DNA of 64,000 nucleotides from JBJXHN01 sp046233135 (GTDB lineage Bacteria; Pseudomonadota; Alphaproteobacteria; Rhodospirillales; Rhodospirillaceae). Shown piece after piece: positions 1 through 8,656 of the stretch. Numbering within the stretch: the first letter of the stretch is position 1; each line of letters opens with the position of its first letter. The notes under the pieces are model-generated. The model was not told the origin of the DNA and searched no databases. It was given only the letters and a program-made list of their open reading frames with translations. The position numbers were made by a program, and so were the translations under genes. The DNA is taken from positions 310,001 to 374,000 of the forward strand of contig JBJXHN010000001.1 in the NCBI GenBank assembly GCA_046233135.1, read 5' to 3'.

Positions 1-102
1 ACTGATATCAGGCCGCCCCGGTCTGGACCGCGCCGGGGCGGCTCGGCCAGAGTCCGCCTCTGCCCCTCCATAGAATGACAGAAATCGACGAGAGGACACC
101 TG

Positions 103-705
103 GTGCCCGTCTACGAGATCGATGGTCTACGCCCTGTCGTGGACCCCGGAGCCTACGTCCACCCCGAAGCGGTGCTGATCGGGGATGTGATCATCAGCCA
201 GGGATGCTATGTGGCTCCCAGCGCGGTGATGCGCGGGGACTTCGGCCGTCTGGTCCTGGAGCCGGGCGCAAATCTGCAGGACAACTGCACCATGCACGGC
301 TACGCCGGCACCGATACGGTGGTGGGCGAGGGCGGCCATATCGGCCACGGGGCCGTGTTGCACGGCTGCAAGATCGGCCGGGATGCCCTGGTCGGCATGA
401 ATGCAGTGGTGATGGACGGCGCGGTGGTTGGGGAGTCGGCCATCATCGCGGCCATGTGCTTCATCAAGGCAGGCTTTCACGTGCCGCCGCGCACCCTGGT
501 GGCCGGTGTGCCGGGGCGGGTGATCCGCCCTCTGACCGACGAGGAGATCGCCTGGAAACAGGCTGAAACCCGTGAGTATCAGGTGCTGACCCGGCGGAGT
601 CTCGCCAGCTTGCGGGAATGCGCGCCCTTGCGTGCTCCCGAACCGGGCCGACTCCGCTTCCCCGAAACCGAAGAGACGGCAAAGCCGAAGGCCCCCAGGG
701 GGTAG
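103..705 (+). CDS. paaY: PaaY-like hexapeptide-repeat protein (gamma-carbonic anhydrase fold)
   Basis: Predicted trimeric left-handed beta-helix protein of the gamma-carbonic anhydrase/PaaY group. In the phenylacetate pathway PaaY is a thioesterase that removes dead-end CoA adducts; other relatives are metal-binding hydratases. The 200-residue product opens with MPVYEIDGLRPVV, typical of PaaY, and shows repeating hexapeptide turns from about residue 18 to 140 with metal-ligand-type histidines in MHGYAGT and GHIGHGAVLHGC. The C-terminal tail is family-like up to WKQAETREYQVL and then proline-rich. The start is a GTG with AGAGGA six bases upstream. No other paa genes lie in the window, so the phenylacetate role is inferred only from similarity. 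Confidence 0.85.
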   Translation: MPVYEIDGLRPVVDPGAYVHPEAVLIGDVIISQGCYVAPSAVMRGDFGRLVLEPGANLQDNCTMHGYAGTDTVVGEGGHIGHGAVLHGCKIGRDALVGMNAVVMDGAVVGESAIIAAMCFIKAGFHVPPRTLVAGVPGRVIRPLTDEEIAWKQAETREYQVLTRRSLASLRECAPLRAPEPGRLRFPETEETAKPKAPRG

Positions 706-783
706 GGAGCAGACCTCGCCTCTGTCGCTTGTATGGGTTTACGGCGGCGTCGGCCCGGATGCGCCGAGGTGTCCGGGGCCGTC

Positions 784-1218
784 CTATTCTTCGGTCTTGG
801 GAGCTTTCTTGCGCTGGCGGGCTTCTTGCAGGGCTTTGCCGAGCTTCATGTCCTCGCGCAGGATATGCCGCATCATCCAGTCCGAGAGGAAGTCGAACAT
901 TTCAATGACTGGAAAATTCTCCGGATCCCGATTGAATCGCTCGGAGAAGGCCTTGACCCGCTGGCGCAGACCGGCGTGCTGGTCGCGATGGGCTTCCAGC
1001 CCCTCGTAACCGGACATGCGCATCAGGCGCTCTTCCATCTCGAAATGGTATTCGGTGTAGTGGTCCAGCTCGCTGAGGATGCTGTTCAGCAGGCTGCGAT
1101 CCAATTTGCCCCGCATCACGCCGTGGGCCTTGTTGAGGATGGTCAGGAGCTTCTGGTGGTCTTTGTCTAGGGCCGCATTGCCCACGCTCATTTTATCCGA
1201 CCACTTGATCAACGACAT
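784..1218 (-). CDS. Bacteriohemerythrin
   Basis: Small oxygen-binding diiron protein of the hemerythrin family, about 144 residues from the chosen start (MSLIKWSDKMSVGN). Iron ligands are visible in family order: H in DKDHQKL, HxxxE in the HYTEYHFEMEERLM helix, HxxxH in HRDQH, and HxxxxD in MRHILRED. The frame is open 15 codons further upstream, to 1263, but the internal ATG at 1218 gives the usual family N-terminus and sits behind AAGGGG. Likely role is O2 binding, transport or sensing in the cytoplasm. The lysine-rich tail KKAPKTEE is a common ending in this family. Confidence 0.88.
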   Translation of the reverse strand: MSLIKWSDKMSVGNAALDKDHQKLLTILNKAHGVMRGKLDRSLLNSILSELDHYTEYHFEMEERLMRMSGYEGLEAHRDQHAGLRQRVKAFSERFNRDPENFPVIEMFDFLSDWMMRHILREDMKLGKALQEARQRKKAPKTEE

Positions 1219-1259
1219 CCGACTTACATCCCCTTGTTCCTGTCCGACAGCCATCCGCC

Positions 1260-1637
1260 TCATCGAAAGGCGAGCGGTCTCCCCGCGTCGGTGCGCTCAC
1301 AGTGCCAGCGAAGGAGCCTCTTGGCGAACCGAAAATGACGGTAAAACGCGCTTTTACGGTCCAGGCTGGCCTTTTGAAAACCGTATATGACTTTCTGTCT
1401 ATGCCGTAGGAGATCGAGTCCGATCACCCTTTTCTCGAAGATCGGCAGGCTCTCACCGGCTACGTGCTTATGGAGCGGTATCTTGGTCCCGCGCCCTGAA
1501 TCGTGTTTCGACCGCCAAGTGATTGTTGCGCCGCACAATTTTTCGAGTTCCCCAAAATCCGTGCTGAATCCCTTGAAAAAGGGCTTTACATCCGACCTCT
1601 GGAGAGCGATATTTTGCAGCGCAGCATGACGGTCCAT
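1260..1637 (-). CDS. Hypothetical protein, uncertain ORF upstream of hemerythrin
   Basis: An open frame of 125 codons fills the gap upstream of the hemerythrin gene on the same strand and ends about 40 bases before it. The product is basic (many K, R and H), has no signal peptide or membrane segment, and matches no family I recognise. There is no good Shine-Dalgarno before the ATG, and the start region overlaps, on the opposite strand, the first hairpin of a candidate small RNA. It may be a real small gene, a decayed one, or chance. Confidence 0.25.
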   Translation of the reverse strand: MDRHAALQNIALQRSDVKPFFKGFSTDFGELEKLCGATITWRSKHDSGRGTKIPLHKHVAGESLPIFEKRVIGLDLLRHRQKVIYGFQKASLDRKSAFYRHFRFAKRLLRWHCERTDAGRPLAFR

Positions 1638-1718
1638 TCACTTCGGTGAAGTTATGCTGCCTTTCTTGGACGTTTCCTCCCTAAACTCGGGCCGCGCCAC
1701 GTGCGCGGCCTTTTTTTT
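1616..1718 (+). ncRNA. Candidate small RNA, CCUCCC-loop type, with intrinsic terminator
   Basis: Three elements follow in order. First is a stem-loop: GCAGCAT (1621-1627) pairs with ATGCTGC (1654-1660), enclosing TTCAC-TTCG-GTGAA (1637-1650), a UUCG tetraloop. Second is an apparently unpaired stretch (1661-1688) containing CCTCCCTAAACTC (1676-1688), complementary to Shine-Dalgarno sequences. Third is a perfect 8-bp GC stem GGCCGCGC/GCGCGGCC (1690-1710) followed by eight T. This 5'-hairpin, anti-SD linker, Rho-independent terminator layout is typical of alphaproteobacterial trans-acting small RNAs. The same 13-nt linker recurs at 46576. The 5' end is not determined. Confidence 0.6.
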
Positions 1719-1721
1719 GGT

Positions 1722-2185
1722 CCGAACCGATCGTCGGGGCCGGACTCCATCCTTCTGATGGGAGGCTCCGTTCGGTGGCCCGTGGTCTCTATAAAAAGCC
1801 AGCCCTCGGGGAGGCAATACATAAAAAGCCTACCTTCAGGGGCGGTGTGTAGAAGTTTTGTGTCGAATTTTAAGCAGTGGAAGCCCCGACACACATCTTT
1901 TCGCTATGCGCGAAAGGCCGGGGGATGGGGATCTCGGAACGCCGCGGGATTGGCATGCCCGGATGGTCGGCCTTGATGCTGCCTTTTTTTGCCCAACGGA
2001 CATGCAAATTCCGCTATCATGCGTCCTTGATGACGGAAATAGGGCAGAGTCCCTATGGGAAGAGGCAGAGGAGGACGCTTGTCCGCCTGAGGGGCCGCCC
2101 GGCTGGATGCCGGCATGCGGATCCCGAATTGCGGGAGGAGGGCGGTCTGTCCGCGCCAAGCGGTTGAAGGGAACGGGGTGGCACC
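1722..2185. other. Gene-free stretch upstream of gcrA
   Basis: No convincing gene on either strand. A short imperfect direct repeat is visible: ATAAAAAGCC followed by a C/G-rich block, at about 1791 and again about 30 bases later (1821). The gcrA promoter should lie here, but I cannot place it confidently. GANTC sites occur only about as often as expected by chance. Confidence 0.4.
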
Positions 2186-2548
2186 GTGTGGACCGATGAA
2201 AAAGTCGAACAGCTGAAACAACTTTGGGCCGATGGCCTGACGACGGGGGAAATCGGCAAGGCGCTGGGGGTGTCGAAGAACGCCGTGGTGGGCAAGGCCC
2301 ATCGCCTGGGGCTGAAGGGCCGGCCGTCGCCCATCAAGCGGACAAAGAAGGAAACCAAGCCCGATCCCAAGATTCGGTCGGTGGTCGACCTGTCGGCCCA
2401 TACGTGCCGCTGGCCGATCGGCGATCCGCGCGAGCCCGGGTTCCACTTCTGCGGCAAACCCAGCCTGATGGGCAAGCCCTACTGCGGGGAGCACGCCTCC
2501 ATCGCCTATGTGAATTCAAGCCGGTCCAAGGACGAGGACGCCGCCTGA
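2186..2548 (+). CDS. gcrA: GcrA cell-cycle regulator
   Basis: Alphaproteobacterial transcription factor that acts with sigma-70 at promoters carrying methylated GANTC sites and helps time the cell cycle together with CcrM and CtrA (family knowledge). The 120-residue product begins MWTDEKVEQLKQLWADG, the diagnostic N-terminal helix-turn-helix, followed by GEIGKALGVSKNAVVGKAHRL. The C-terminus has CRWPIGDP and the cysteine/histidine cluster FHFCGKP...YCGEH typical of the RNA-polymerase-binding part. The start is GTG; the N-terminal MWTDE sequence fixes it. A bidirectional-looking terminator follows. Confidence 0.95.
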   Translation: MWTDEKVEQLKQLWADGLTTGEIGKALGVSKNAVVGKAHRLGLKGRPSPIKRTKKETKPDPKIRSVVDLSAHTCRWPIGDPREPGFHFCGKPSLMGKPYCGEHASIAYVNSSRSKDEDAA

Positions 2549-2576
2549 CCGGCGGATTCGGGATGGCCGAGCAGTC

Positions 2577-2614
2577 GACAGAAGCCCCGTTCCGGCAGGA
2601 ATGGGGCTTCTGTC
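2577..2614 (+). terminator. Rho-independent terminator after gcrA
   Basis: Long stem: GACAGAAGCCCC plus TTCC pairs with GGAA plus GGGGCTTCTGTC across a GGCA loop, with one G-T pair, followed by GTTTTA. It lies between the convergent gcrA and MFS genes; the U-tract suits the + strand. Confidence 0.85.
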
Positions 2615-2617
2615 GTT

Positions 2618-3781
2618 TTAGAATGGAACGACCTCGCGGATCTCACCGGAGCGTAGCAGTTTCCAGGCGGCGACACAGCCCACCGCCGACCACAGGGCGC
2701 TGGTCAGGAAAGCCCAGGCGCCCAGGGCGGCGTACAGGGGGCCGGCCAGCACTACGGCAATGCCGACCAGCGCCCCCATGCTGACGGAGGAATACAGCGC
2801 CTGGGCGCGGCCGGACAGCTCCGGGGCAATGGTTCGCGACAGCAGGTACATGGCCCCCAGGTGGGCAGCGCCGAAGGTGCCGGCGTGCAGCAGCTGTACG
2901 GCGGCCAGGATCAGCGGATCGCTGGTCAGGGCCATCAGCGGCCAGCGAATCAGGCCGGATGCGGCCCCCAGCATCAGCAGCCAGGCCGGACCGATGCGGG
3001 CCAGCACCGCCTTGCCGAAGGCGAACAGCAGGATCTCTGCCACCACACCGATAGCCCACAGCAGTCCCACCATGGTTTCCGACAGCCCGGCGTCCAGCCA
3101 GTGCAGCGAGGAGAAGCCGTAGTAGACGGCGTGACTCGCCTGGCTGAACCCGGCCGCGGCGAGCATCAGCAGATAGGGCCGGTTGCGACTCAGCTGGCGC
3201 AGCCCCCCGTCTGCCTTCGGGGCAGGAGGAACCGGTGGAGCGGGCAGGGCGGGAAGTAGGGCAATGGTGCAGGCCACGACGAATAGGATAGTCCAAATGA
3301 CTGTCTCTGTGCCCAGCCAGCCGACCAATGGACCGACTCCCAGGGCCATGAGTACGAAACTGATCGATCCCCACAGCCGAATCCGGCCGTAATCAAGCCC
3401 CGAGTCGCGAGCCGCCCGCAGGGTCAGCACCTCCGAAAGGGGCATCAGCGAGGCAAAAAGGCTGGAGGCGAGGGCGCTGAACAGGAACAGCAGCCAGAAT
3501 CCGTCGGTGACGGTCAGGGCGGCGAAACAAAGGAAGGACAGGATTGCCAGCCCCATCATCAGTCCCCGGCGCTTGCCGGTGCGGTCGGCCAAAGACCCCG
3601 CGATGGGATTGATAACCACTTTGGACCACTGGGTGGCACCGATTACAAGGCCGATCGCCGGGGCGTCCAGGGATCGCCCCGACAGCCATACCGGCCAGTA
3701 GGGCAACATTGTCCCGATGACCGCGAACATCGTTGCGTAGAGGCCGGCATACAGCAGGGCTGGGCGAAAGGCGAGGGTCAC
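2618..3781 (-). CDS. MFS transporter, phenylpropionate-permease (HcaT)-like
   Basis: Twelve-helix inner-membrane permease of the major facilitator superfamily, closest in pattern to the MFS_1-like/HcaT group. The loop between helices 2 and 3 carries GSLADRTGKRRG and the middle loop LPAPPVPPAPKADGG separates two six-helix halves. The frame is open to an ATG at 3916, but those extra 45 residues are arginine-rich and unlike the family. A GTG at 3781 (VTLAFRPALLYAGLY) gives a normal 387-residue length, with AGGA upstream at a rather long distance. It is divergent from the acyl-CoA synthetase; the substrate is unknown. Confidence 0.8.
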   Translation of the reverse strand: MTLAFRPALLYAGLYATMFAVIGTMLPYWPVWLSGRSLDAPAIGLVIGATQWSKVVINPIAGSLADRTGKRRGLMMGLAILSFLCFAALTVTDGFWLLFLFSALASSLFASLMPLSEVLTLRAARDSGLDYGRIRLWGSISFVLMALGVGPLVGWLGTETVIWTILFVVACTIALLPALPAPPVPPAPKADGGLRQLSRNRPYLLMLAAAGFSQASHAVYYGFSSLHWLDAGLSETMVGLLWAIGVVAEILLFAFGKAVLARIGPAWLLMLGAASGLIRWPLMALTSDPLILAAVQLLHAGTFGAAHLGAMYLLSRTIAPELSGRAQALYSSVSMGALVGIAVVLAGPLYAALGAWAFLTSALWSAVGCVAAWKLLRSGEIREVVPF

Positions 3782-3965
3782 AGCGGCGGAATTTCCTGTA
3801 AAGTTGGCGGGTGGCCGCCATTGATGGGTTTCGCGGGCGGGTATACGACTGATACAACGACGAGTCGCCGGCTTTCCGTAACGAGCGCTCCGGCCCCGTC
3901 GCAAGGAACAGACCAAGAGCCGTTAAAGCCGTACAAAAAGTACTGTAGTAGGGGAGACCGAAAAG

Positions 3966-5630
3966 ATGTCCGCACCGATTGGATCGCCTTACGCCTCAGG
4001 CCTGGAGCGCTCCGCCGCCAACCACGTGCCGCTGACTCCCCTGCAGTTCCTCGAAAGAGCGGCCCTGGTTGTGCCGGATCGTCCCTCTGTCGTCCATGGC
4101 CAGCGGCGCTATACCTGGAAAGAGACCGAGGCCCGGTCGAAGCGGCTGGCGTCCGCACTGGCCGCCCGCGGCATCGGTCCCGGTGATACGGTGGCGGTGA
4201 TGGGGGCCAATACGCCCGAGCTGTACGAAGCCCATTATGGCGTGCCGATGACCGGCGGCGTGCTGAACGCCCTGAACGTCCGCCTGAATGCCGAGGAAGT
4301 GGCCTTCATCCTCAACCATGGTGAAGCCAAGATCCTGCTCGCCGACCGGGAATTCTCGGCCACGGTGAAGGAGGCCCTGCCGCTCGTGGAACGGCCGCTG
4401 GCGGTGATCGATATCCTGGACAGCGAATACACCGGCCCCGGCGAGCCCCTGGGGGAAACGGACTATGAGTCCTTCCTTGCCGGCGGTGATCCCGACTTCG
4501 CCTGGCGGTGGCCGGAAGACGAATGGGATGCCATCACGCTGAACTACACCTCCGGCACGACCGGCAATCCCAAGGGCGTGGTCTATCACCATCGCGGGGC
4601 CTATCTGAACGCGCTGTCCAATATCGTCACCTGGAGCATGCCGCAGTATTGCACCTATCTGTGGACCCTGCCGATGTTCCATTGCAACGGCTGGTGCTTT
4701 CCCTGGACGATGGCGGCAAACATGGGCACCAACGTGTGCCTGCGCCGGGTGACCGCCAAGGGGATCTTCGACGCCATCGCCGACGAAGGGGTGACCCATT
4801 TCTGCGGTGCCCCGATCGTGCTCGGCTTCCTGATCAATGCCAAGGCCGAAGACCGGCGCCCGCTGCCCGTTACGGTCCAGGTGATGACAGCCGCCGCCCC
4901 GCCGCCGGCGACGGTATTGGCACGCATGCAGGCGGACGGCTTCAACGTCACCCACGTCTATGGCCTGACCGAAGTCTACGGTCCCGCCGTTGTGTGCGTC
5001 TGGAAGGACGACTGGAACACCCTGGATATGGGAGAGCAGGCAACCCTCAAGTCCCGCCAGGGGGTGCGCTACGTGGTGCAGGAAGGCCTGATGGTGGCCA
5101 ATCCGGAAACCATGGAGCCGGTTCCCGCCGACGGCGAGACCATGGGCGAGGTGATGTTCCGGGGCAACATCACCATGAAGGGCTACCTGAAGAACCCCAA
5201 AGCGACGGAAGAGAGCTTCGCCGGCGGCTGGTTCCGCACCGGGGACCTGGGGGTGGTGCACCCCGACGGCTATATCCAGCTGCGTGACCGCTCCAAGGAC
5301 ATCATCATCTCCGGTGGCGAGAACATTTCGTCCATCGAAGTGGAAGGCGTGCTGCACCGTCATCCGGATGTGGTGGCTGCCGCCGTGGTGGCCAAGCCTG
5401 ACGAAAAGTGGGGCGAGACCCCCAAGGCCTTCGTGGAATTGGGGGACGGGGCAACGGTGACCGCCGAGGAGCTGATCGCCTTCTGTCGCGAGCACCTGGC
5501 CCACTACAAATGCCCGCGCGAGGTGGAAATCGGGCCGCTGCCCAAGACCACCACGGGCAAGATCCAGAAGTTCATTCTGCGCCGACAGGCGAAGGAGCAG
5601 GCCCCGTCCGTGGAGGGGGCAGCGGAATGA
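3966..5630 (+). CDS. AMP-dependent acyl-CoA synthetase
   Basis: Activates a carboxylic acid to its CoA thioester through an acyl-adenylate. The 554-residue ANL-family enzyme carries the P-loop YTSGTTGNPKGV (about residues 194-205), the motif YGLTEVYG, the GWFRTGDLG hinge region and the C-terminal catalytic lysine in PKTTTGKIQKF. The stretch CNGWCFPW is typical of the medium-chain/DmdB-like branch, so a medium-chain, branched or methylthio-alkanoate substrate is plausible but not provable. The gene ends in an ATGA overlap with the EAL-domain gene, so the two are probably translated from one message. Confidence 0.9.
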   Translation: MSAPIGSPYASGLERSAANHVPLTPLQFLERAALVVPDRPSVVHGQRRYTWKETEARSKRLASALAARGIGPGDTVAVMGANTPELYEAHYGVPMTGGVLNALNVRLNAEEVAFILNHGEAKILLADREFSATVKEALPLVERPLAVIDILDSEYTGPGEPLGETDYESFLAGGDPDFAWRWPEDEWDAITLNYTSGTTGNPKGVVYHHRGAYLNALSNIVTWSMPQYCTYLWTLPMFHCNGWCFPWTMAANMGTNVCLRRVTAKGIFDAIADEGVTHFCGAPIVLGFLINAKAEDRRPLPVTVQVMTAAAPPPATVLARMQADGFNVTHVYGLTEVYGPAVVCVWKDDWNTLDMGEQATLKSRQGVRYVVQEGLMVANPETMEPVPADGETMGEVMFRGNITMKGYLKNPKATEESFAGGWFRTGDLGVVHPDGYIQLRDRSKDIIISGGENISSIEVEGVLHRHPDVVAAAVVAKPDEKWGETPKAFVELGDGATVTAEELIAFCREHLAHYKCPREVEIGPLPKTTTGKIQKFILRRQAKEQAPSVEGAAE

Positions 5631-7390
5631 AAGATTTGACTGCGCCTCCAAAATCTTCGGCGGCCGGAAATTCCCGGTCGGTCTCGGCGTCGCCCGGCCT
5701 GAGCAGCCGCAAGGTCGCGCCGCGCAACGACCGCGACCGCTTCGCGGCTTTGGCCTTCTGCTGGTCGGATCTGGTCATGCAGGTGGACGAAAAGGGTGTG
5801 GTGGTCTTCGGGGCCGGCGCCTTCGATGCCTTCACCGGCCGTTCCCAGCACGAAGTGGTGGGGATGAAGCTGATCTCTCTGGTGGTGCCGGAAGATCAGC
5901 CGCTGGTCGCCCAGTGCCTGCGCATGGTGTGGAACCGGGGGCGCATCGATGGGGAAGTGGTGCGGGTGGCCCGGCCGCATGGCCTGCCCCTGCCCATGGA
6001 AATGGCCGGATACACCCTGGATCACCACTGCTATCTGGCCCTGCGCATGCGCGCCCGCTCGGCGGAAACGGCGCTGGATGCCTACAGCCGGGATTCGGTG
6101 ACGGGCCTGCTGAGCCCGGAAGCCTTCACGGAATCCGCCAGCCGCCGCATCCGCCACATGCATCAGAGCGGCCGCAAGGTCGGAGTCAGCGTCGTTCATA
6201 TGCGCGACTTCGATGCGCTGCGCGACCGCATGGACGACATGCGGACCCTGGGCCTGCTGCGCTCCGTCGGGACCAGCCTGCGGGCGGTGGCGCTGGATTC
6301 CGACAGCGCCACCCAGATTGCCGACGGCCGGTACAGCCTGGTTCACGACGCCCATGCGGATATCACCACCCTGGAACGGGAGCTGTCGGAAATCGCCCGC
6401 ATCCATGATCCCGAGGGTAAGGGTGTGACGGTGGAAACGGCGATCCTGGACATGGCCGGCGCGGAAGCCATCGGCGAGGAAGATCTCGCCAAGGGCTTGA
6501 TGTATGCCATGAACCAGTACAAGCAGGTGGAAGGTCACGGTTTTTCCATTCGCAACCTGTCCACCAACATCTCCCAGCTGGTGGCCCAGGGGATCACCGA
6601 GGTGGCGGGGTTCAAGCAGGTGGTGGCATCGGGCCGCTTTGCCGTGGCGCTGCAGCCGATCATCAGTGCCAAAACCGGCAAGATCCACCATTACGAAGCC
6701 CTGTGTCGGTTCCGCGAAAACCGCCCGCACGAAAGCCCTTTCCGCTACATCAGCTTCGCGGAAGAAACGGGGATGATCCACGAGTTCGACTTGGCCATGG
6801 CCCGCAAGGTGCTGGAATGGCTGTCGACCAAACCGCGGAACTCATCTGAATACAAGGTGGCGCTGAATATCTCCGGCTTCTCCATCGGCATGGAAAGCTA
6901 CGTCAAGGGTCTGCTGAGCCTGCTGCGGCAGAACGAATGGGCGCGGGACAAGCTGTTGTTCGAGATCACGGAATCCGCCCGCATGAACGACCTGGAGCAG
7001 GCCAATGGCTTTATCCAGGCCCTGCGGGGACTGGGCTACCCGGTGTGCCTGGACGACTTCGGGGCCGGGGCGGCCAGCTTCCAGTATCTGTCGGCGCTGG
7101 AAGTGGATGTGGTGAAGATTGACGGCAGCGCCATTTCCAATGCCCAGAAGGGACCGAAGGGAAAGGCGTTCCTGACCGCGTTGACCGAACTCTGCCGCCG
7201 CCTGGGGGTGAAGACCATCGCCGAGATGGTGGACAGTCCGGAGACGCTGATGTTCGTGCGAGAATGCGGTTGCGATTATGTGCAGGGATATCTGTTCGGC
7301 CGGCCGTCCCTGGATATCAAGGACTTCCACCCGCTGCCCCACGTCAACCTGTTCCGCCGCAAGGACAAGACCAGGGCCGCCGTGCACTGA
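5627..7390 (+). CDS. PAS - degenerate GGDEF - EAL domain protein (probable c-di-GMP phosphodiesterase)
   Basis: Predicted cytoplasmic 587-residue signalling protein. A PAS-like sensor spans about residues 40-140. A GGDEF-type segment follows (from SRDSVTGLLSPEAF, about 154-250), in which the GGDEF signature is replaced by ADGRYSLV, so no cyclase activity is expected. The EAL domain runs from about 335 to the end. Its catalytic residues appear intact: YEALCRF, N of ALNISGF, FEITES, CLDDFGAG, VVKIDG, AEMVDS and VQGYLFGRP. It should therefore hydrolyse c-di-GMP. The start codon overlaps the synthetase stop (ATGA), which fixes the start. Confidence 0.9.
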   Translation: MKDLTAPPKSSAAGNSRSVSASPGLSSRKVAPRNDRDRFAALAFCWSDLVMQVDEKGVVVFGAGAFDAFTGRSQHEVVGMKLISLVVPEDQPLVAQCLRMVWNRGRIDGEVVRVARPHGLPLPMEMAGYTLDHHCYLALRMRARSAETALDAYSRDSVTGLLSPEAFTESASRRIRHMHQSGRKVGVSVVHMRDFDALRDRMDDMRTLGLLRSVGTSLRAVALDSDSATQIADGRYSLVHDAHADITTLERELSEIARIHDPEGKGVTVETAILDMAGAEAIGEEDLAKGLMYAMNQYKQVEGHGFSIRNLSTNISQLVAQGITEVAGFKQVVASGRFAVALQPIISAKTGKIHHYEALCRFRENRPHESPFRYISFAEETGMIHEFDLAMARKVLEWLSTKPRNSSEYKVALNISGFSIGMESYVKGLLSLLRQNEWARDKLLFEITESARMNDLEQANGFIQALRGLGYPVCLDDFGAGAASFQYLSALEVDVVKIDGSAISNAQKGPKGKAFLTALTELCRRLGVKTIAEMVDSPETLMFVRECGCDYVQGYLFGRPSLDIKDFHPLPHVNLFRRKDKTRAAVH

Positions 7391-7499
7391 TCGCCGCTGG
7401 CCGGACGGTCCGGTCTGTATGGGGGTTCCCCGGCGCGACCGGTTCGGGCATTGTGTCGCACCACCTGATCGGACGTTGAAGCAAACAGGATCCCCAGCT

Positions 7500-8594
7500 A
7501 TGAGTGCGCCGCTTTCCTCGACTCTCCCCCGGGTGCTTCGATGGGCGCGTGGTTTCGGTGTGGTGGCGCTGATGGCCGCCGGGGCCGTGGGCAGTGCCGA
7601 TGCGCAGGTGCTGCTGGACGACACGATCACCCTGGACCTGCCGATTGATTGTGCCGTCGGCAAGACCTGTTGGGTGACATCCTATCTGGATGTGGATCCG
7701 GGGGCGGGCGTGAAAGACTACGTCTGTGGCGGGGTCAGCTATGAAGGCCACAAGGGGGTCGATATCGGCGTCGGCACCATGGGCGCCGCCGACGGTGTCG
7801 CGGTCTTGGCGAGCGCTCCGGGCCGGGTTGTCGGTATGCGCGACAAGATTCCCGACATCAACTCGCGGGCCGATAATGCCCCCGATATCGACGGCGTGGA
7901 GTGCGGCAACGGGGTCATGATCGAACATGCCGGAGGCTGGAGCACCCAGTACTGCCACATGCGGATGGGTAGTGTGCGCGTGGCCAAGGGCGACGACGTG
8001 AAGCGGGGCGAGGTGATCGGCATGGTCGGCCTGTCCGGCAAGACCGAGCACCCCCATATCCACATGACCTTGCGCAAGAACGGCACGGTGGTGGATCCCT
8101 TCACCGGCCAGGAACAGGACGCCGGCTGTGGCGGCAGCGGCCAGGGGCTGTGGTCCCCCGAAGCGCGGGAGGCTTTGGCCTACAAGCCGGTCGTCGTCTA
8201 CAACCTGGGCTTCGCGGACCGCAAGACGACCGCGCTGGAGGTTCGCTCCGGCGCCTTTGATCAGCAGACCTTTTCCGAGAACGCGGATGCCTTGCTGCTC
8301 TATGTGGATCTGTTCGGGGTGGAGCGGGGCGATGTGCTGCGTCTGGAAATCCTGACTCCGGACCGGGTGCCCTTTGCCGAAAGCCAGAAATCCTTCGACA
8401 AGAAGGGCTGGGTGCAGTGGTTCGGCTTCGTCGGCAAGAAGCGCGGTGGGGATACCCCCTGGCAAGCCGGGACCTATACCGGGATCGCCACCATCGAACG
8501 CCCGGGTACGGGGGTGATCGGCTGGCGGGAAGTGCAGATGACCGTGGGCGAAGGGACGCAGATACCCCCGACCGCGGGAGGTGCGGCCCGGTAA
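7500..8594 (+). CDS. Secreted M23-family metallopeptidase (LytM-like)
   Basis: Exported peptidase or peptidoglycan endopeptidase of 364 residues. An N-terminal signal peptide (RVLRWARGFG then a hydrophobic run) is cut near SADAQ. The M23 zinc site is visible: HxxxD in GHKGVDIG (H84, D88), H153 in QYCHM, and HxH in HPHIHM (H186, H188). Four or more cysteines in the N-terminal half (CAVGKTC, YVCGG, VECG, YCHM) suggest disulfides. The C-terminal 170 residues form a separate domain I do not recognise. The chosen ATG gives a proper signal peptide; the frame is open further upstream without one. Confidence 0.88.
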   Translation: MSAPLSSTLPRVLRWARGFGVVALMAAGAVGSADAQVLLDDTITLDLPIDCAVGKTCWVTSYLDVDPGAGVKDYVCGGVSYEGHKGVDIGVGTMGAADGVAVLASAPGRVVGMRDKIPDINSRADNAPDIDGVECGNGVMIEHAGGWSTQYCHMRMGSVRVAKGDDVKRGEVIGMVGLSGKTEHPHIHMTLRKNGTVVDPFTGQEQDAGCGGSGQGLWSPEAREALAYKPVVVYNLGFADRKTTALEVRSGAFDQQTFSENADALLLYVDLFGVERGDVLRLEILTPDRVPFAESQKSFDKKGWVQWFGFVGKKRGGDTPWQAGTYTGIATIERPGTGVIGWREVQMTVGEGTQIPPTAGGAAR

Positions 8595-8656
8595 GGTCTG
8601 GGATCGGAGGGCGGAAACCGCTTTCCTGCGTCGGGCAATCGCGCTAGAAGGCGGTC

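Noticed and set aside
1791..1850. Imperfect 30-bp direct repeat starting ATAAAAAGCC
   Set aside because: Only two degenerate units without flanking genes of a CRISPR or phage type; too weak to name.
1722..2185. GANTC methylation sites as GcrA/CcrM control of gcrA
   Set aside because: The few sites seen are about what chance predicts in this length, and none sits at a recognisable promoter.
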